From Tetrahymena elliotti 4EA (taxonomy: Eukaryota > Ciliophora > Oligohymenophorea > Hymenostomatida > Tetrahymenidae), in NCBI GenBank assembly GCA_000231825.2, contig JH720366.1, forward strand, positions 160,753 through 224,752: 64,000 nt of DNA, given 5' to 3'. The notes under the pieces were generated by a model. The model saw nothing but the letters and a program-made list of their open reading frames with translations, had not been told where the DNA came from and made no database searches. Each line of letters starts with the position of its first letter. Positions within the stretch are counted from its first letter, which is position 1. Positions 1 through 12,712 of this stretch are shown here, piece after piece. The position numbers and the translations under genes are program-made.

Positions 1-928
1 CTTGAGTAAAAATTATGTTTGAATATTAATTATAAATTTTTGATTGGATGAATAATGAAATACTTAATTTTTAAGTGACTAGCTAACTAATTTAGGTTAG
101 TGTATTTATTTGACTCATTCACTCATTTTTCATTTTTATTTGTTTTTTTCAGATTTTGTATGCTTTTCTCATTCATTTTCATATTTCTTTATTAGATATT
201 TATATTTTTATAATTTTTTAAAAGTTGCAATAATATTAGCAAAACAGGTTTATAAGGATTAAGATCAAAACTAATAAAAGCAAAAAGATTAGTTGATATA
301 TCATTAAATTATTGAAATAATGATTACTTTTAATGAAATGGCTGGCATTAGTTACTTTTAAATAAAATATTTATATCATAGATAAAATTTTTCATAAATT
401 TCAACTTAACAATGTAATTACTAATAATTGTGTGAATATTAGAACTTATTTATCTCTAATAAATTTTTTTAACTGTTAAATTATTTTTAATAATTTTTAT
501 TTAATTTCAAAAATGTTAACTATTTAATTCTTTTTTTATTTCCTAGATAAAAATTAATGATTTAAGAAAAATAATTTTTTTAAAAATAAATCATAACTTC
601 TCTCCTTCTATTTTTATGAATTTTTTTAAAATTTAAAATAAAATAATAAACACAAGGAAAATTTTTTCTTTATTTGAATGTGGGATAATATCTCTTTTTG
701 CATTTATCAAGGTTAATAAATATTTTTGTTTGAAAAATATTTCTTTTTATAGAGTAGCAATCTTTTAAGTATTAGAATTAGATTAATGAATAAAGTTAAT
801 GAAAAAAATGGTTTTTTTATCATAAAGAGAGTACATTATATTAATTTTTTATAAATTTTGTGATTAAAAAAGTAAAGGTGAACAGAAATAAAATAAAAAT
901 ATATATTAATTTAATTATGAAAAAGGTA
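1..928. other. A+T-rich stretch with no recognised gene
   Basis: Very A+T-rich sequence with short homopolymer runs and frequent stops (TGA) in all frames. It lies downstream of the channel relic that ends at 929. I see no conserved protein frame, repeat array or structural RNA in it. Confidence 0.6.
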
Positions 929-3900
929 TCATATGATAGGTTTTTTTACCTATTTCTAAGTAATTTTTTTGCCTTTAAGATGGTAGATATTTCTTATAAT
1001 ATTTTTGTAATTATATTATGGAAAGAAATAAATATAATTTACTGCTTTATCAAAAGCCCAGTAAAGACTAGATCCATCCCAGACTTTTTTGAAAGCTTCG
1101 TTTTCTATTTTTGCATGTGACTAAAAGCTTATTGAATAGCGATTCCTTACACTAAACCTTTTTCCTAAAACTGTATTTGTTGGAGCTAAAGAGCTTCTTC
1201 TAAAAATATTATTTTAAGTTTATTCTGAGTGTTTATTTTACTGATCTTACTGTTTGTGAAATTAATCGATTTCAGGAATGCTCCCCAATTAAATTTAGTT
1301 TTGAAATTAAGTTTGCTTTTTTATTATTTTATTACTTGGTATTTAATTAACACTTTTATTAAATTAAGAAGGAGCAAGAATGACGGGATATAGAACTGTC
1401 TAGCTTGGAGTTTGTTCGGATAAATTATTTTGGCTATTATTCAGAAAGATGCTCAGGCTTTTATCATCTGTATTTTAAGGAGGAAGCCTATCATCAATAT
1501 TAGCAGATGATTTTTTTATCAATTCTTTTTTATCTTGAAATTAAAGCTATTCTTACATCTCACTGGCCTTACTTAGGTGTTTTATAGAACAATTGTTTGA
1601 CTTCACACTTGCTCTTCTCATTGCTTTTAAAGAGTGGATTTTCTTAAATTAGTTTTATGAATCTTCATTTGTCTAAATTTAATTTTGAAAAAAATGTTGA
1701 GAAATTAATAATTTTCATAAGATATTTTTTACTTAGCTCTCTTGGGAATCTGATGTTTCTGATTAAGATTCCTCTCTTGAAAACTTAAATTTATTTTAAA
1801 TGTAACTTGAGTGATTTCCTTAATTGAAAATGGATGTTTCATCTTCCATTTAAGAATGTATTTAATGATGTGAAGTTATTTCAGTATTTTCATCATAATT
1901 TGATATTGCTTGTTATGTTTTTAATTCTAGGATAAATCTTTACTGTTTTTTACAGTCTCTTTTTTATGCATTACTTCTTTCTTAGTTTTTAGAAAAGTTG
2001 TTTTTTTTTATTATGTAGTAAGGAGATTTATTAAAATGAGTTAAATAGCAGTTAACAAAATGGTGGTCTTTTTCTTTACATATCACACACTAGAATTTTA
2101 GAAGTTCTATCTATTTGCTTAGGTAAATTCTTTATTTTAATTCCATAATCTTTTGCAAATCTTGCTGGTTTCTTTTAATAATTTCCTAAAATTTTAAACT
2201 TGATATTTTTATCAAAAGTGTTTTTTAATGGCATCGAGCAATATATGGAAGAGTCGTATTAGAAATAAATTCATATTCACCAAATGTTTATTTATCTTTC
2301 AAGATGCAAATCTATTTTTAATGAGCCTGATTTATAATGCTCTTTTTATTCTTCTCATCTTAGTTTGTATTTTATGAACTATTTTTATTTATAATATATT
2401 GAAAAGAAATGATAATTTAAATAATGTTTTACTCTTAATTAAATGAAACCAAGTCTTAACAATTCTCTTCAAAAGATTGCAAAATTTCAACTTTAATATG
2501 AAAAGGAAAAAAATAGTTCACGGATAGTTGTTATTTTAAATAACATTTATTACCTTTGCCTGAAATAATTAAATAAAGAAAATATTCTTAAGTTTTCTTT
2601 TCAAATATTTAGATTTCCTATCCCTCTGCATGACATTCTTCTTCTATTATTTGGTATAAATCAGAAGTAGTTTATTTCGATAAATTGCTAAAAAAAGGAA
2701 ATTAATTAATGATGTGCTTGTTTGATTCGAGAACCAATTTGTTTCTCATTTAGGGACTTAATTTAGTCAAAGCTTATTTTTCAGCATCAAACTGAGCAGA
2801 AATCTCTTATTCAAAGTGCTTAACAACATGAGAGTTTATTTCTCTTTATAGTTCTCTAAGTATTGATTAAAAAATCATAAAAAATTTATTAAAACAAATT
2901 AAGAATCTACAAATCAATTTTCTTCCTTTTCATATATCTATTGAGTAGAGTGAGTTCTTTTTTATAATTCTCTGAAGCTGAATTCATATCTTGTAAGATA
3001 TTCTTCAAAACCAAAAGATTATAAGCAAAAATCACATAGGACAACAGCATCCAAAAAGATGTAAAGACTTATTCATACTAAGAAGTGACAGAGCTTGAAT
3101 AAGAATTGCTCAAAGTATAAAATGCCCAAAGTTGTGCTTCTATGTAATTTTACCACCAAAAATTATCAGGCTTTTACATTTTCTCTTTAATTTTAAATTG
3201 TAAAAATAAAAAAAATTTCCTAAAAATTTACTGATTTCAATCCAATTTTCTTAGATTAATAAAACAGATTTTTCAAAATGAGCCAGAGTTGCATAAGAAC
3301 ATGCCATAATATGAACCAGAAGCAATATTGATAACATTTATTTACAAATCTATAATAGATGAGGTTTGTGCAAATGCTAAAGGATGAGAAACTCTAATTT
3401 ACTTAAAATTATTGACATTCCTTTGAGTTTTAAAAGAAGTGGTAGATGCAGTAAAATATTTACTGCAGAATTAGATGAAGCTTTTCCCTCAAAAATTAAA
3501 GGTAATACTTCAAAAAAGAAATACTCTTTGACATATATCCTAAAGATAGTTTTTCTATCAGTTACGAAATCACCATCATGATAAGTTGCTGTATTCATTT
3601 ACAAAATCATTTCAATAATCCAAGCAGCAATAGCTACATTATGAAATAAATGGCCATAATGACCGAATTGTGCTTAGAAAAACAATGTAAGTGAAATTGT
3701 GAATAAATAAAAACAATTATAGCAAGCAATTAAAGAATTAATTAAAATTCTAAATTTATTTTCAGGATTAAACAATGGTATTTTTTCAAAAATAATTATG
3801 ACTAATTTTTCCATATTTTTCAAAACTAGTAAGAACATCTCCAATAGTTGTCTAAAAGTACTATATTTTTGATAATTACGAATATAATTTGACTTATCTG

Positions 3901-4830
3901 ATAAATCCCCCAATAAAATCCTACTCTACTCTGTCATCTATTTAAATCTTCCAAAAAGAGTAAATTTGTTTATGAAATTTGTTAATTTTGGCTTCATTTT
4001 ATCATAAATATTTTCAGTTCTTTAAGCATAATTTACTTTCTTTTTTGGTTCCTTTTTCTAATTTAACACAGACATTTTTTTCTATTTATCATAGCTTCAT
4101 AAAAAAAATTAAATTATCAATAAAATTAACACTAGAATTGCAATCGTTAATTAATGAATTTTATTTGTTTAAGAAAAATAATTAATGAAAGATTTTAATT
4201 TTCTTTTTGTAAATTTACTATTATATCAATAAATTAATTTGAATAATAATATTAAGCAAAGTTTTACTAAATTGATTTTTTGAATTATTTTGAGTTGGTT
4301 TGTTTGTTTAAGACTGAAGCTTTTTTGCATTTTTATGAGCTGTTAGAATCTTAATCTGTTTGAATATTATTTGTGTAAAAAACTTTTATTTGGTCATCTT
4401 TCTCTTCTTTTCTCTTTAAAATTTATTCTATCTTTATGTCTCCAATATTGTGAGCTATAATTGTCTTATTCATAGATTCCTTTTCAGCTTAAAAAATTAT
4501 TTTGTTTAAAAAAAAAAATCCACTAAAAAGATAATATTTTAAACAAAAAGATGCCATTATCTTGCCTTTATCTATTTAAAAAATATTTACCCTTGGTAAT
4601 TTCGCTTATGGATGTTGAAAAGTGAAGGCTACCTAAATAAAAAACAAAATATAATCCACTGAAATATAATTACTTTATAATTAGTATGAAGGTAGATAGG
4701 AACACCTACTCTAACTCAGATTACTTTCTTGCTCTTCTTAATCTATTATCAAGGCAGAAGAAGCTTGCTTTTTAGCTATATCTAGATAAGATCTTTTATC
4801 TTACCCTGATAACTTAATTTAAATTTTTTT
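929..4830 (-). pseudogene. Decayed 6-TM cation channel with cyclic-nucleotide-binding domain (copy A)
   Basis: Read on the minus strand with TAA/TAG as Gln, pieces of one channel appear in the right order. A polar N-terminus with RSYLDIAKKQ is near 4790. An S2-S3 segment with DGDFVTDRKTIF and a lysine-poor S4-like helix lies at 3377-3598. S5 (LSILLLVHIMACSYATLAHF) follows near 3280. The pore-S6 segment is at 2990-3180, starting AQLWAFYTLSNSYSSS and continuing to VIFAYNLLVLKNIL. A CNBD (AEGQEIQIFEKK, YLIISGKG) is at about 2500-2700. A long Ser/Gln-rich tail ends with WDGSSLYWAFDKAV and YFFPQYNYKNII before TGA at 929. The architecture is that of ciliate EAG/CNG-like K+ channels. The usual TTxGYGD filter is replaced by SNSYSSS, and the S6-to-CNBD linker changes frame near 2860. 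I infer a pseudogene, although the long open tail shows that decay is recent or that part is still constrained. Exon limits are approximate. Confidence 0.7.
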
Positions 4831-5986
4831 TTCTATGTCTTCAAACCTATTCATACTTTAATTCTACTTATAAATTTTTACTTTAATTTTTTTTTAATCT
4901 TGATAACAAATTGTTACAAACACTCTTTTGTAATTATATAAAAGTCAATTTATTGTGAAATTTTAATTAACTCTCTCTATGTAGTGGTGGACCATATTTC
5001 TTAAATAGAATAATATTTCGTGTCAAATTTAATTGGATTATTTTTTACTTTTTCATTTTTAAATTGTAAATTAAAAATTTTATCTACTTTACTTAATTTC
5101 TCAACCAACCCTTTTTTTCTATTTATTACATACCTCTTAATCATAATAATAATTACTCAAAAAATATTTATTATTCTTCACAAATAATTTTTGGAAAATT
5201 TATTTATAGATTTAATAAAGTATTTTTAAATTAATTTTAATTTATTTACAGTTTTTTTACTTAATTAATTTAATTTTTTGTGTTTCAAAATAAAACATTC
5301 AGTTTGAAAATGGAGTCATAATTTTAAATATGAGGTAATTTATTTGATTACTTTGTGATTGTTTAAAGAACATTATTTTTCTTTTTTAAATAGATAAATT
5401 TTATGAATTTTTAATGAAACATTTTATCAACAAATATTTTTTTTTATAGGAATAAACTATTTTTGTGTATCAATTAATCAATGTTTGAAAAAATAAAAAA
5501 GTATTAAAATTTTTTAAAGCTATCTATATCTGATAATCATTAAAATAATTAAAATTTATTTAACACATTTTTAAAAAGCCTATTGATTTGTATATGTGAA
5601 GTGAAGATTTTTTTTTTGCAAATTCAAAATAATTTATTTAATAATAATGAAAAAGGAATCTTGTAAGGTTATTTAGTGCTATATTTTCTTTTTTTAATTC
5701 TTAATTCACTTTAAAAACTTTAAATAAAATAGAACATAAGTTGAATTTAACAACTATCAATTGCTAAAATATTTTTTAACAAATTCACTTAATTTTAAAT
5801 CTAAATATATCTTACTGAACATAGTCAATAGATAATAATGGATAAAAATTTTGGAATCACTTTATTAATTTAATATAAAAAATGAATATAAATTTTGTTC
5901 ATATGGAAATATTTAATTGAAAATAAACATAATTAACTAACAAAAAAGGAAATAAATCATTTTTGAAGTGAAAACAATAACAAACT
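4831..5986. other. A+T-rich spacer between two channel relics
   Basis: Homopolymer-rich, A+T-dominated sequence with no frame I can relate to a protein. It separates channel relic A from relic B, which are in the same orientation, so it is probably the remains of the intergenic spacer of a tandem duplication. Confidence 0.5.
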
Positions 5987-7960
5987 TCATTAATTTATTT
6001 TTTTAGTTTAAATCTTTGCTCTTTCTTTTGAGACTGTTGCTTTATATATAATATTTTTATAGTTGTATTAAGGAAAGAAGTACAAAAAAATTGATATTTT
6101 GTCAAAAGCCCAATAATAACTAGAGCCATTCCAACATTGTTTATACGATTCACTTAAATTCTTTTGTGACTAATTTTGATTTCGTCCTAGACTGTATCTT
6201 TTTTTTTCTGAAGTATTTTAGGGCATAAAAGAGTTATCTTTTGAAATAAAATCATAGCATATGTCTGATTTTTTACTTTATTATTAACAAAGGCTGTTAT
6301 AGGATTCAAATTCTCTTATTTTTTCTATACAAGTTTAATGATGTTGCCAGTTTTACTTTTTTATAACTGACTGATTTCCCATCAAACTTTAACTTTTACT
6401 AATTTAAGTTGTGGGAAATGTAATTGTATGTAGTAGTTTAGAGCTTGGAGCTTATTCTAAAAAATTCTTCTAACTATTATTGAGATTTTTAATTTTTTCT
6501 TCTGTCTCCATATTGATAGAAATTTCTTGTTAGGCTAAACACTCTTTAATCTAATCTATTTATTCTAATTTAGTTGAAGCTTCTAAACAATCAATATTTT
6601 TAGTTTGTTAATTCATTATACTGACTTTAGTTTTAAATGCCAGACCCTTGCTATTTTAAAGTGAAGCATTTTTAATCTGATCTTATGCTTTATCTTTTGT
6701 TTTTTCTTTAACCTAATTATCAACAAAAATATATTTAAATAAATATATACCAGATGCTTTTTTATTTCATTTTAAAATTTAAAATATTTTTCAAAAAAAT
6801 TTGTTTTTAAATAATTTGACCTAATTTGATTTCTTAGAGATAAAATAAATTTAAGATATTTTTGAATTTTTTAGAGTTAATTTAAAAATCTAAAAGAAAA
6901 AGAATTAAAATAAAAATTAAACATTTTAATTAAAAATTGTTTATTTCTTTGTTCATTTTATTAGTTATGTTGAAAAAAAGTTAACTTGAAATTAACCTAT
7001 TGTTTATTTAGAATGGGTTTGCTATAAACTTTTCAAATCTCATATTTTATTGGTTAATAAATTTACCTGAATTTCAATTAAAAAGCTTCGTTGAAAAAAG
7101 CAAAATAAAAAAAAAGAATTTAAAAACCATAAAAATTCAAAGAAACATTTTAAAACAATTTGTATAAATTAGGCAAATTAATTCAAATATTTATTATTTT
7201 GAATATTGTTTTATAATAGCTTGAATTATTGTATTGTTGCTGCTAGTGTTACTAAAATTTAATAAAATGACTTTAATTAAAAAAAAACCAAATTCATTTG
7301 AATTAAAATAATTTATTTTAAGAAAAAGTATTTCTCATAAAATAATTGAAAAAGGTATAGAGAAATTATTTTACTAAACATATTTTAAAGGGCTTTTTGA
7401 TTGCTTTTTATGGTGAATTTTAGAAATTCCTTCACTTCTATTGTTATATTAATTAGAGTCTGTACTAGTTGCTAAAACTGTTTCTTAAAATTTTGATTTT
7501 TTTAGTTTATCTTATTCAAAACCCTAGAACATCTGTGATAATTCTTTTCTTTGTTCTTGCTACATCTAAAAGCTGTCCATCATGTAGTTGGTTTATTTCT
7601 ACACTAAAATTTATGAATATTATAAATATTGATCAATTAAAATGGCAATTCAAAATTTCTCAAGAAAACAAAATAAAATAATTAATCATATCTTCTTTTT
7701 TATCAAGAAAGAATCAAAAAAAAAAAAGATTTGAAAAAAATAAACTCCATGAATATTATTTTACTGGAATAATCTGATTATGTTTGCTTTTAAAAAGATC
7801 TATTATGAATTTAGAGTTTCTGCATACTGGCTAACTTAGAATTGTTAAGATCCATTTCTAGGTCTTCTTACTCTCCCATAATAGTAGATGAAGGTTACTT
7901 TTTGGCTACATCTAGATAAGATCTTTGATTAACTCCAGTCAGTTTTACACATATTTTTTT
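5987..7960 (-). pseudogene. Strongly eroded second copy of the channel (copy B)
   Basis: Minus-strand fragments match copy A at both ends. The N-terminal piece near 7925 reads RSYLDVAKKQPSST followed by an acidic stretch. A piece near 7600 (LHDGQLLDVARTKKRI) corresponds to the S2 region of copy A. The C-terminal piece at 5987-6200 reads CWNGSSYYWAFDK and YFFPQYNYKNII and ends in TGA. Between about 6660 and 7440 I find no S4, pore, S6 or CNBD, only A+T-rich sequence. The spacing between the end motifs is about 1.8 kb, against 3.7 kb in copy A. This is a tandem paralogue that has lost its transmembrane core. The coordinates mark the outermost recognisable pieces, not exons. Confidence 0.6.
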
Positions 7961-8536
7961 TTCTTCTTCTTCAGATCCTCTCATATTATTTATTTATTTA
8001 TCTCAGTTTTACTAATTTTAATTCTACTTAGAAACAGTATCAAATTTTAATTAAATGTTTTTTATAACCTAATGTTTCGATAATTTTTTACTTAGTTTGT
8101 TATTCACTATTTTTATTTATCTATCAACATGCAATTATTTATTTTTAACTGGCTTATAAATTTCTAAAAAAAAAATATTGTAATGTAAGTACAACACGCT
8201 AGCTTTATAATTTTTTTTTTGATAACAAAATCAGTGTTTTTCCTTGTGATTCAATTAGTTTAATTAATTTTTAATTAAAAAAGCTTTATTTATTCACTAA
8301 AAAGGACCTCACCAACTTCATAAACTAACTTTTGCTTTCAAATTGATTTCCTTTTGTAATTTTTTCATATTTGAAATGCAAGTAATTTATTGTTTTTCTA
8401 ATTAATTAATTAATCTACTTCTCTTTAAAAGCAAAATATAAAATTAATTTATTATCAAAAAGAATAACAAAATCATCCAAGAATCAACAAATATATAAGT
8501 AACAATTTATATAAGACTTGGAAAATAAATAAATAA

Positions 8537-9800
8537 TCATCTTAATTTAATGGCAGATATTAGGTAATTCATTTTATTATCTGTTTTTACCATTTAATTA
8601 TTAATGAAATCATATGAATATCCTTATATTTTCAAAATATTAAATCCATTATCTTCTAAAAGAGCTGATAAGTCTTCAGAGTTAATAAATTTATTCCAAT
8701 CATGAGTACCTTTTGGCACTAATTTGGCAATATACTCAGCACCTAAAATAAGCTTTAAGTATGACTCCCTAGTTTTTTCCATAGTTGATACGAATATCAT
8801 TCCACCAGGCTTTTATTAATTATGAATACTATAACTTAATATTTATATCAGTATAAAATTTACTCTCACTAATTCACTTAAAGTAGATATAAATTATTTT
8901 TTATCCTAAATGTGCTCAATAACTTCCATGCAAGTTACCAAATCGTATTAGAAATTTTGAGAGCTCAATTCCTCTTTCATTATAAACAAATAATAAAATA
9001 AAATAAATAAATTTAATTTCATATTGATAAATATTTTGTATCTCGTTTCGTCTCTCTGTAGAAGATACCAAATCTGAACAATTAAAATCATATTAGTACA
9101 TTCAACCAGAAAGAGAAAATCAAAAATTAAATGATTTTAAAATATATTAATCTATATCATTCTACCTGCAGTACCTAATTTGTAATTCAATCTTTCCTCT
9201 AAAAATGAATCAAGCTTTTTATGATTATTAGCAATAGAAATTGAATTTTCATTTGCATCTAAACCTGTCACATTACCTCCAAGTCTACATAAGCTCTTTT
9301 TATTTATTTTAATATTATATTAACTCATATTTATCATAATTCTACTTAAATAAATTAAATGTTTTTTTTTATATAGATATATTTATTAGCTCATCACTAT
9401 TACATAAAAACTGAATTTGTTCATTTTAATGATTTTTAATTCATTTTTTAAACATTTTAATCATGATTGAATAATAATTTACTTCTGAAAGAAGTCCTCC
9501 TCCACATCCTACATCTAATATTTGCAAATTTTTCAAAGGAAGCTTCAAATGATAATTTGATGAGTTAAAATCTTTCATAAATTCTTTGATAAAGTTAACT
9601 CTAGCAAAATTATAAGAATATAAAGGAGCCATTTCACTTCCACTTTTCCACCAATCTTTGATTTAAGAAAAATGCTACATTTCTGATGAATCTACAGAGC
9701 TATGAAAGCCTTTCAATTATAAATTTATATTTCTATTTAATGCATATCTCTAAGAAGAATTTCTTAATGCTTATTTAATAACTTTAGCTATCATTTTCAT
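8537..9800 (-). CDS. COQ3: Ubiquinone biosynthesis O-methyltransferase, mitochondrial
   Basis: This is an S-adenosylmethionine-dependent methyltransferase that carries out the two O-methylations of the ubiquinone ring. Four exons (9800-9483, 9295-9166, 8973-8864, 8809-8537) total 831 nt and give 276 aa; the total is divisible by three, which supports the splice model. The N-terminus is basic and hydroxylated, as expected for a mitochondrial presequence. It is followed by WWKSGSEMAPLYSYNFARV, the motif I glycine loop ILDVGCGGGLLSE, GLDANENSI, and YDLVTCMEVIEHI. The KPGG-like strand has RPGGMIFVST, and the family signature LVPKGTHDWNKF follows. The end, near MNYLISAIK, matches the usual UbiG/Coq3 tail. 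Introns are 54, 192 and 187 nt with GT..AG ends. A second in-frame ATG at 9794 is an alternative start. It is a compact housekeeping gene between relics and is unlikely to be anything else. Confidence 0.94.
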
Positions 9801-10030
9801 TAAACTTTTTACTTAAAATATTTATTTTTCTACTACTATTGCTTTTAATTACTGGATATTTTTCAAGATATTTTTAATATTTAACAAATAATTAACAAAC
9901 ATATTCATTAAAAGACCAAAGAAAATTCGATAGAAATCAAATAGTCAATAAATATATGAATGAAAGCTTAAACTAAAATTGATCAAAAATCAATTGAAAA
10001 ATAAACAAATAAATATATTAAAGCTAATTA

Positions 10031-10475
10031 ATATATAATTCTTATTTTAATTAAAATTTCTATTTTGTTAAATTCTACTTGATAAATATCATTTTAATTA
10101 AGTCATTCATCAAACCCCTATGAAGGCAATAAATGACTTAATCACTGCTGCAGTAATTCTTTGTCTATATTTATTTAAGAGAAAAACTGATTTAATACTA
10201 TTATCCTCAAAATATTAGAATATTTTTAGAGGTTCAACACAAATTTACAAAAAATCAATTGAAAATTATACATAATTCTTATTTATACTAAACAAAAACA
10301 TTTATTTTGTTGAATTCTACTTGGTAAATATTGATTTTTATTTAATCATTCATCAAGGCCATATGGAGGGAGTAAATCACTTATATACTACAGCTGCTTT
10401 TCTTTTTAAATATTTATTTAAGATAACTACTGATTTAAAACTAATATCCTCAAAATATCAGAATATTTTTGCTTG
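10031..10475 (-). repeat. Imperfect tandem duplication of an LRR gene 3' end
   Basis: Two direct copies of about 200 bp (about 10031-10232 and 10270-10475) align through TGTTRAATTCTACTTGRTAAAT, TCATTCATCAA and CCTCAAAATAT. The right-hand copy is the end of the last exon of the LRR gene (protein end LLPPYGLDE, TGA at 10346). The left-hand copy can be read in the same frame (KYSNILRI, then SQGFDE and TGA at 10103) but has an internal TGA where the functional copy has TAT. It is therefore a decayed duplicate of the terminal exon and 3' flank. Confidence 0.7.
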
Positions 10476-11979
10476 ATTCCCCTAACAGACTTATTTAAAA
10501 TAACACTTTTGTTGCTAATTTAATTATTGTTGTTAATACGTTAAAAATATAAATTGTTTAAAGTATTTTACTATAATGAATTAAGCCTTATGTTAGTCAA
10601 GTAATCCATTAAAAACAAAGCCAATCCCAAAGAGTAAGCCCCCTAATCAGATAACCTTATTTATTTATTTTCACAAATTTCAAATTTAATTTATAAAAAT
10701 GTAATTTTGTTACCATAAAGAAATATCAATAGATTTCAACTTTTAAAAGTTAACCATATTTTTTGCAAATGAAACAACTCCTTCATCTTTTATTTAATTT
10801 TTCCTGTTATTTTTAAACAATTAAACTCATTAAAAAAAATAATTCATTCCAAAAATTAAACATTTCAATTAAAAATGACTTTTGATTAAACTTTAATTGA
10901 TATTAATTCATTTTGAAATGCCAAGTAATATTTGGGCTTTGAAGGTGTTTCAAATTACATTAATTCTAAAGTGAGATTAGTTAGTTAAGGCAACTTTGAT
11001 AGCCCCTTTCCTAGAAAAGCAATTCCTTTATCACCAATTTAATTTCCCCTAAAAATAAATGAATATTACTTTTATGATTGTATTTATTTTTTTATTGTAC
11101 CAAAAGTTCAAAGAAACATCCTACAATAAAGTTAATTTAGAAAAAGAGCTGCTTAATTCTTCCATAGCATCATCTCCTATATGATTATCTCTAAAAAGTT
11201 TAGCAATTATTAGTCTAAATTATGAAAATAAAATAATAGTAATAACAAACTCTAAATCTATAATAAGATTTTGAAGATTAGTCATGGAGGTAAAGCCAAA
11301 CATCAAACCTAAGAAACCTGAATCATTGATAAGATTTGACCTAAATAAATTATTAATAAACAATAAACTAATTATTATCTCAAAAATTTACTTCAGATTT
11401 AAATCTAAATTGACTAGCTCTGTAAGCTTTATAAAAAGACCACCTAAACAATCACATCCTGGATCAGAAATTTAATTATTTCTATTTAATAATAATATAA
11501 ACATCTATATTTTTTAGTTTTAAGAACTTTTCAAAGATGAAACAAAATACCTAAACCTAAGAGAAAGACTAGTGAGTAGAGGAGTGTGATCAAATACTTC
11601 ATCAAGTTTCTCCCCATTTTTCCCTGCTAAATTATTTCCCCTTGAATTGTATATTAAAGATAAAGATGTAAAGAATAATTATTAATAATAATGGCAAGTA
11701 CCATATTTCTAATTCAAGTTTGATAATTTTATCTCCTACCAACTCAATTAACTCTGGAAGTTATGTTAAATTACCTGTTCTTTAAAATTACATTTTAGTT
11801 TACCAAAAGTTAATAATAAAACTAAATGATTTAACTATAAAGTGATATCTAAACAATCTTCAATCTCTTAATATTTTACTAAACTCTACTTTGCTCCTAA
11901 GTAATCACTACAATTTTACATAATTATTATATTTTTACCAAAAAAAATAATTTTATAACAATTTAATAATACGCTACAT
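10346..11979 (-). CDS. Leucine-rich-repeat protein (RNI/LRR_6 type)
   Basis: This is a multi-exon minus-strand gene. Single LRR units, each with the N-x-I/L-x-D-x-G signature of the ribonuclease-inhibitor type, lie on separate short exons. Examples are GNNLAGKNGEKLDEVFD (near 11620), ISDPGCDCLGGLF (near 11450), DNHIGDDAMEEL (near 11180), QIGDKGIAFLGKGL (near 11020) and RLSDQGAYSLGLAL (near 10650). The last exon runs on about 90 codons past the final repeat and ends LLPPYGLDE before TGA. A start at 11979 follows an upstream in-frame TGA and gives MQRIIKLLQNYFF, but it needs a very short 31-nt intron, so the 5' end is uncertain. No kinase or other domain is visible. Such LRR genes form large expanded families in Tetrahymena; the function is unknown. 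Confidence 0.68.
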
Positions 11980-12712
11980 AAAGAGAAAGTTTTCTAATAC
12001 TTTAATCAGTCATTTTATAAGAAATATCCTTTATTTAAAGAGATAAAAATAAGTTATTCTAATTGCAAATGTTAATGAAACCTTTTGAATAATTCGTTTT
12101 TAATTAAATAAAAAGACAAATCTTTATTTTTATTAAACAAAATAAGCTCATAGAATTACTTGTTAAAATAAATGTCAATTATTGTATTTTTAATTAAATA
12201 ATTGATGATTAGTTATAAAATAAAGCCTTTTATCTATCACGAAAAGAAGATAAAATTTCCTATTTTTTAAGAATTAAATAAGCATTCAGATTAATATTAA
12301 TTAATATTTTATCTTAACAATTTTATTAAAATCAATAATTTAATAACTTTATTTTTCAATTCCTATTGTAAAATAATAAAATATCTTTAATCAATTTAAA
12401 TCTTTTGTCACATTCATCAGAAAATTATGTTGATTTTTTAAAGAACTATCAATTATTTTTTATGTTTAATACTTATTCATAATATAAAAGTTAAATATTA
12501 AATTTTTAATCTTATAAAATAAAGTATTTAAAGACATATTTAAGCTAAAAACTTATTTTTAATCTTTTAAGAACAAATAAAAAGAAACAATAAAATACAG
12601 AAATCAAAAATGATTTATGGCTTTATTTTTTTGTTTGTTTATTTATTTTGACCACTTATTCAATATTTTAGTAATAAATTATTATTAATTTTGTAAATTT
12701 ATGAAATAAAAA
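11980..12712. other. A+T-rich intergenic region
   Basis: This lies between the start of the LRR gene and the 3' end of HID1 (both minus strand). It is about 730 bp of A+T-rich DNA with many TTTATT/AATAAA strings and no coherent frame. It presumably holds the LRR gene promoter and the HID1 3' UTR, but I recognise no specific element. Confidence 0.5.

Noticed and set aside
860..1120. Plus-strand frame of 86 codons
   Set aside because: Antisense of the conserved C-terminal tail of channel relic A, which has a homologue in copy B.
7469..7681. Plus-strand hydrophobic frame
   Set aside because: The opposite strand holds the recognisable LHDGQLLDVARTKK channel fragment; the plus frame has no family features.
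11284..11475. Plus-strand frame of 63 codons
   Set aside because: Antisense of an LRR exon (ISDPGCDCLGGLF) on the minus strand.
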